The position numbers were made by a program, and so were the translations under genes. Shown piece after piece: positions 63,931 to 64,000 of a stretch of DNA of 64,000 bases. This DNA is from Procambarus clarkii. Taxonomy: Eukaryota > Arthropoda > Malacostraca > Decapoda > Cambaridae. The stretch's first letter is position 1; each line of letters begins with the position of its first letter. The stretch covers positions 21,623,178 through 21,687,177 of the forward strand of contig NC_091227.1 of the NCBI RefSeq assembly GCF_040958095.1. The letters run 5' to 3'. The notes under the pieces are model-generated. The model saw only the letters and a program-made list of their open reading frames with translations, did not search any database and was not told the origin of the DNA.

Positions 63931-64000
63931 TTGGTCGTGGGTTGGGCTCGTGGATGTTGGCTGTGGGTTGGTTGGGTGGGTCTTGTTCCGGTTTGTTTTT
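63931..64000 (+). other. start of LINE 3' UTR, cut by window end
   Basis: Seventy bases of very G/T-rich sequence after the ORF2 stop. No tail or target duplication is visible. Confidence 0.7.

Larger units (their letters stand above)
58960..64000 (+). mobile_element. non-LTR retrotransposon, L1/Tx1 group, near complete
   Basis: Two genes in the usual order, ORF1 (59129-60535) then ORF2 (60546-63930), with about 170 bp of GC-rich 5' leader. The left boundary is set only by the dispersed hairpin repeat ending at 58959. The element runs off the window after the ORF2 stop, so 3' UTR, tail and target duplication cannot be seen. Placement in the L1/Tx1 group rests on the motif wording of the reverse transcriptase (SDGLPVEFYVAFW, NWRPITLLNVDYKILSK, GVPGRS) and the single-knuckle ORF1. 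The sense strand is rich in G and T throughout; 48 of 60 bases at 61861-61920 are G or T. Apart from one frame change in ORF2 the coding sequence is open, so the copy is young. Confidence 0.88.

Noticed and set aside
58960-64000. Endogenous virus or LTR element
   Set aside because: ORF order, AP-endonuclease, YADD reverse transcriptase and lack of protease, integrase or terminal repeats fit a non-LTR LINE.

Overview
This is eukaryotic, repeat-dominated DNA in which I find no confident host protein-coding gene, rRNA gene or functional tRNA gene. The repeats point to a decapod crustacean, most likely a crayfish: tRNA-derived SINEs with a 3' tail ending AAGATAACCTCAAG, CR1/Jockey-like LINE tails ending in a CAACTAGGTGAGTAC motif, and a Penelope-like fold-back repeat containing GACGACGACGTTTCGGTCC. 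The species call rests on memory of these families, not on a search.

Layout. 1-13.7 kb is AT-rich, mostly unique DNA with scattered fossils: a local ~0.5 kb tandem duplication split by a SINE, a LINE 3' tail with a perfect 13-bp target duplication, old SINEs and (TA)n tracts. From 13.7 to 58.8 kb composition shifts to GC-rich or strand-skewed DNA with about thirty different mini- and microsatellites. The main arrays are a 19-mer (15.9-17.3 kb), a 15-mer (18.0-19.4 kb), a 26-mer (20.2 kb), a 42-mer (21.8 kb), a dimeric 21-mer (30.0 kb), a 20-mer (31.5 kb) and, after a 500-N assembly gap, a ~13.2 kb array of a ~53-bp unit (32.8-46.0 kb). That array has no stop codon in any of the six frames over more than 11 kb and contains two nested higher-order duplications. 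Between the arrays lie fossil LINE reverse-transcriptase pieces, SINEs, Penelope-like fold-backs (one inserted into a LINE fossil with a 10-bp target duplication) and a terminal-inverted-repeat MITE family in three states of decay.

58.96-64.0 kb holds a young-looking non-LTR retrotransposon of the L1/Tx1 group on the + strand. ORF1 is gag-like with a zinc knuckle. ORF2 encodes AP-endonuclease, reverse transcriptase and a C-terminal zinc finger, and is nearly intact except for one frame change at a run of seven T. Its sense strand is strikingly poor in A and C. It is the only place with convincing protein-coding sequence.

Nothing suggests an operon or pathway. The biology here is retrotransposition (LINE enzymes, SINEs that borrow such enzymes) and tandem-array turnover. 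The most unusual object is the 13-kb array; the most interesting small element is the Penelope-like fold-back with a hammerhead-like fold.
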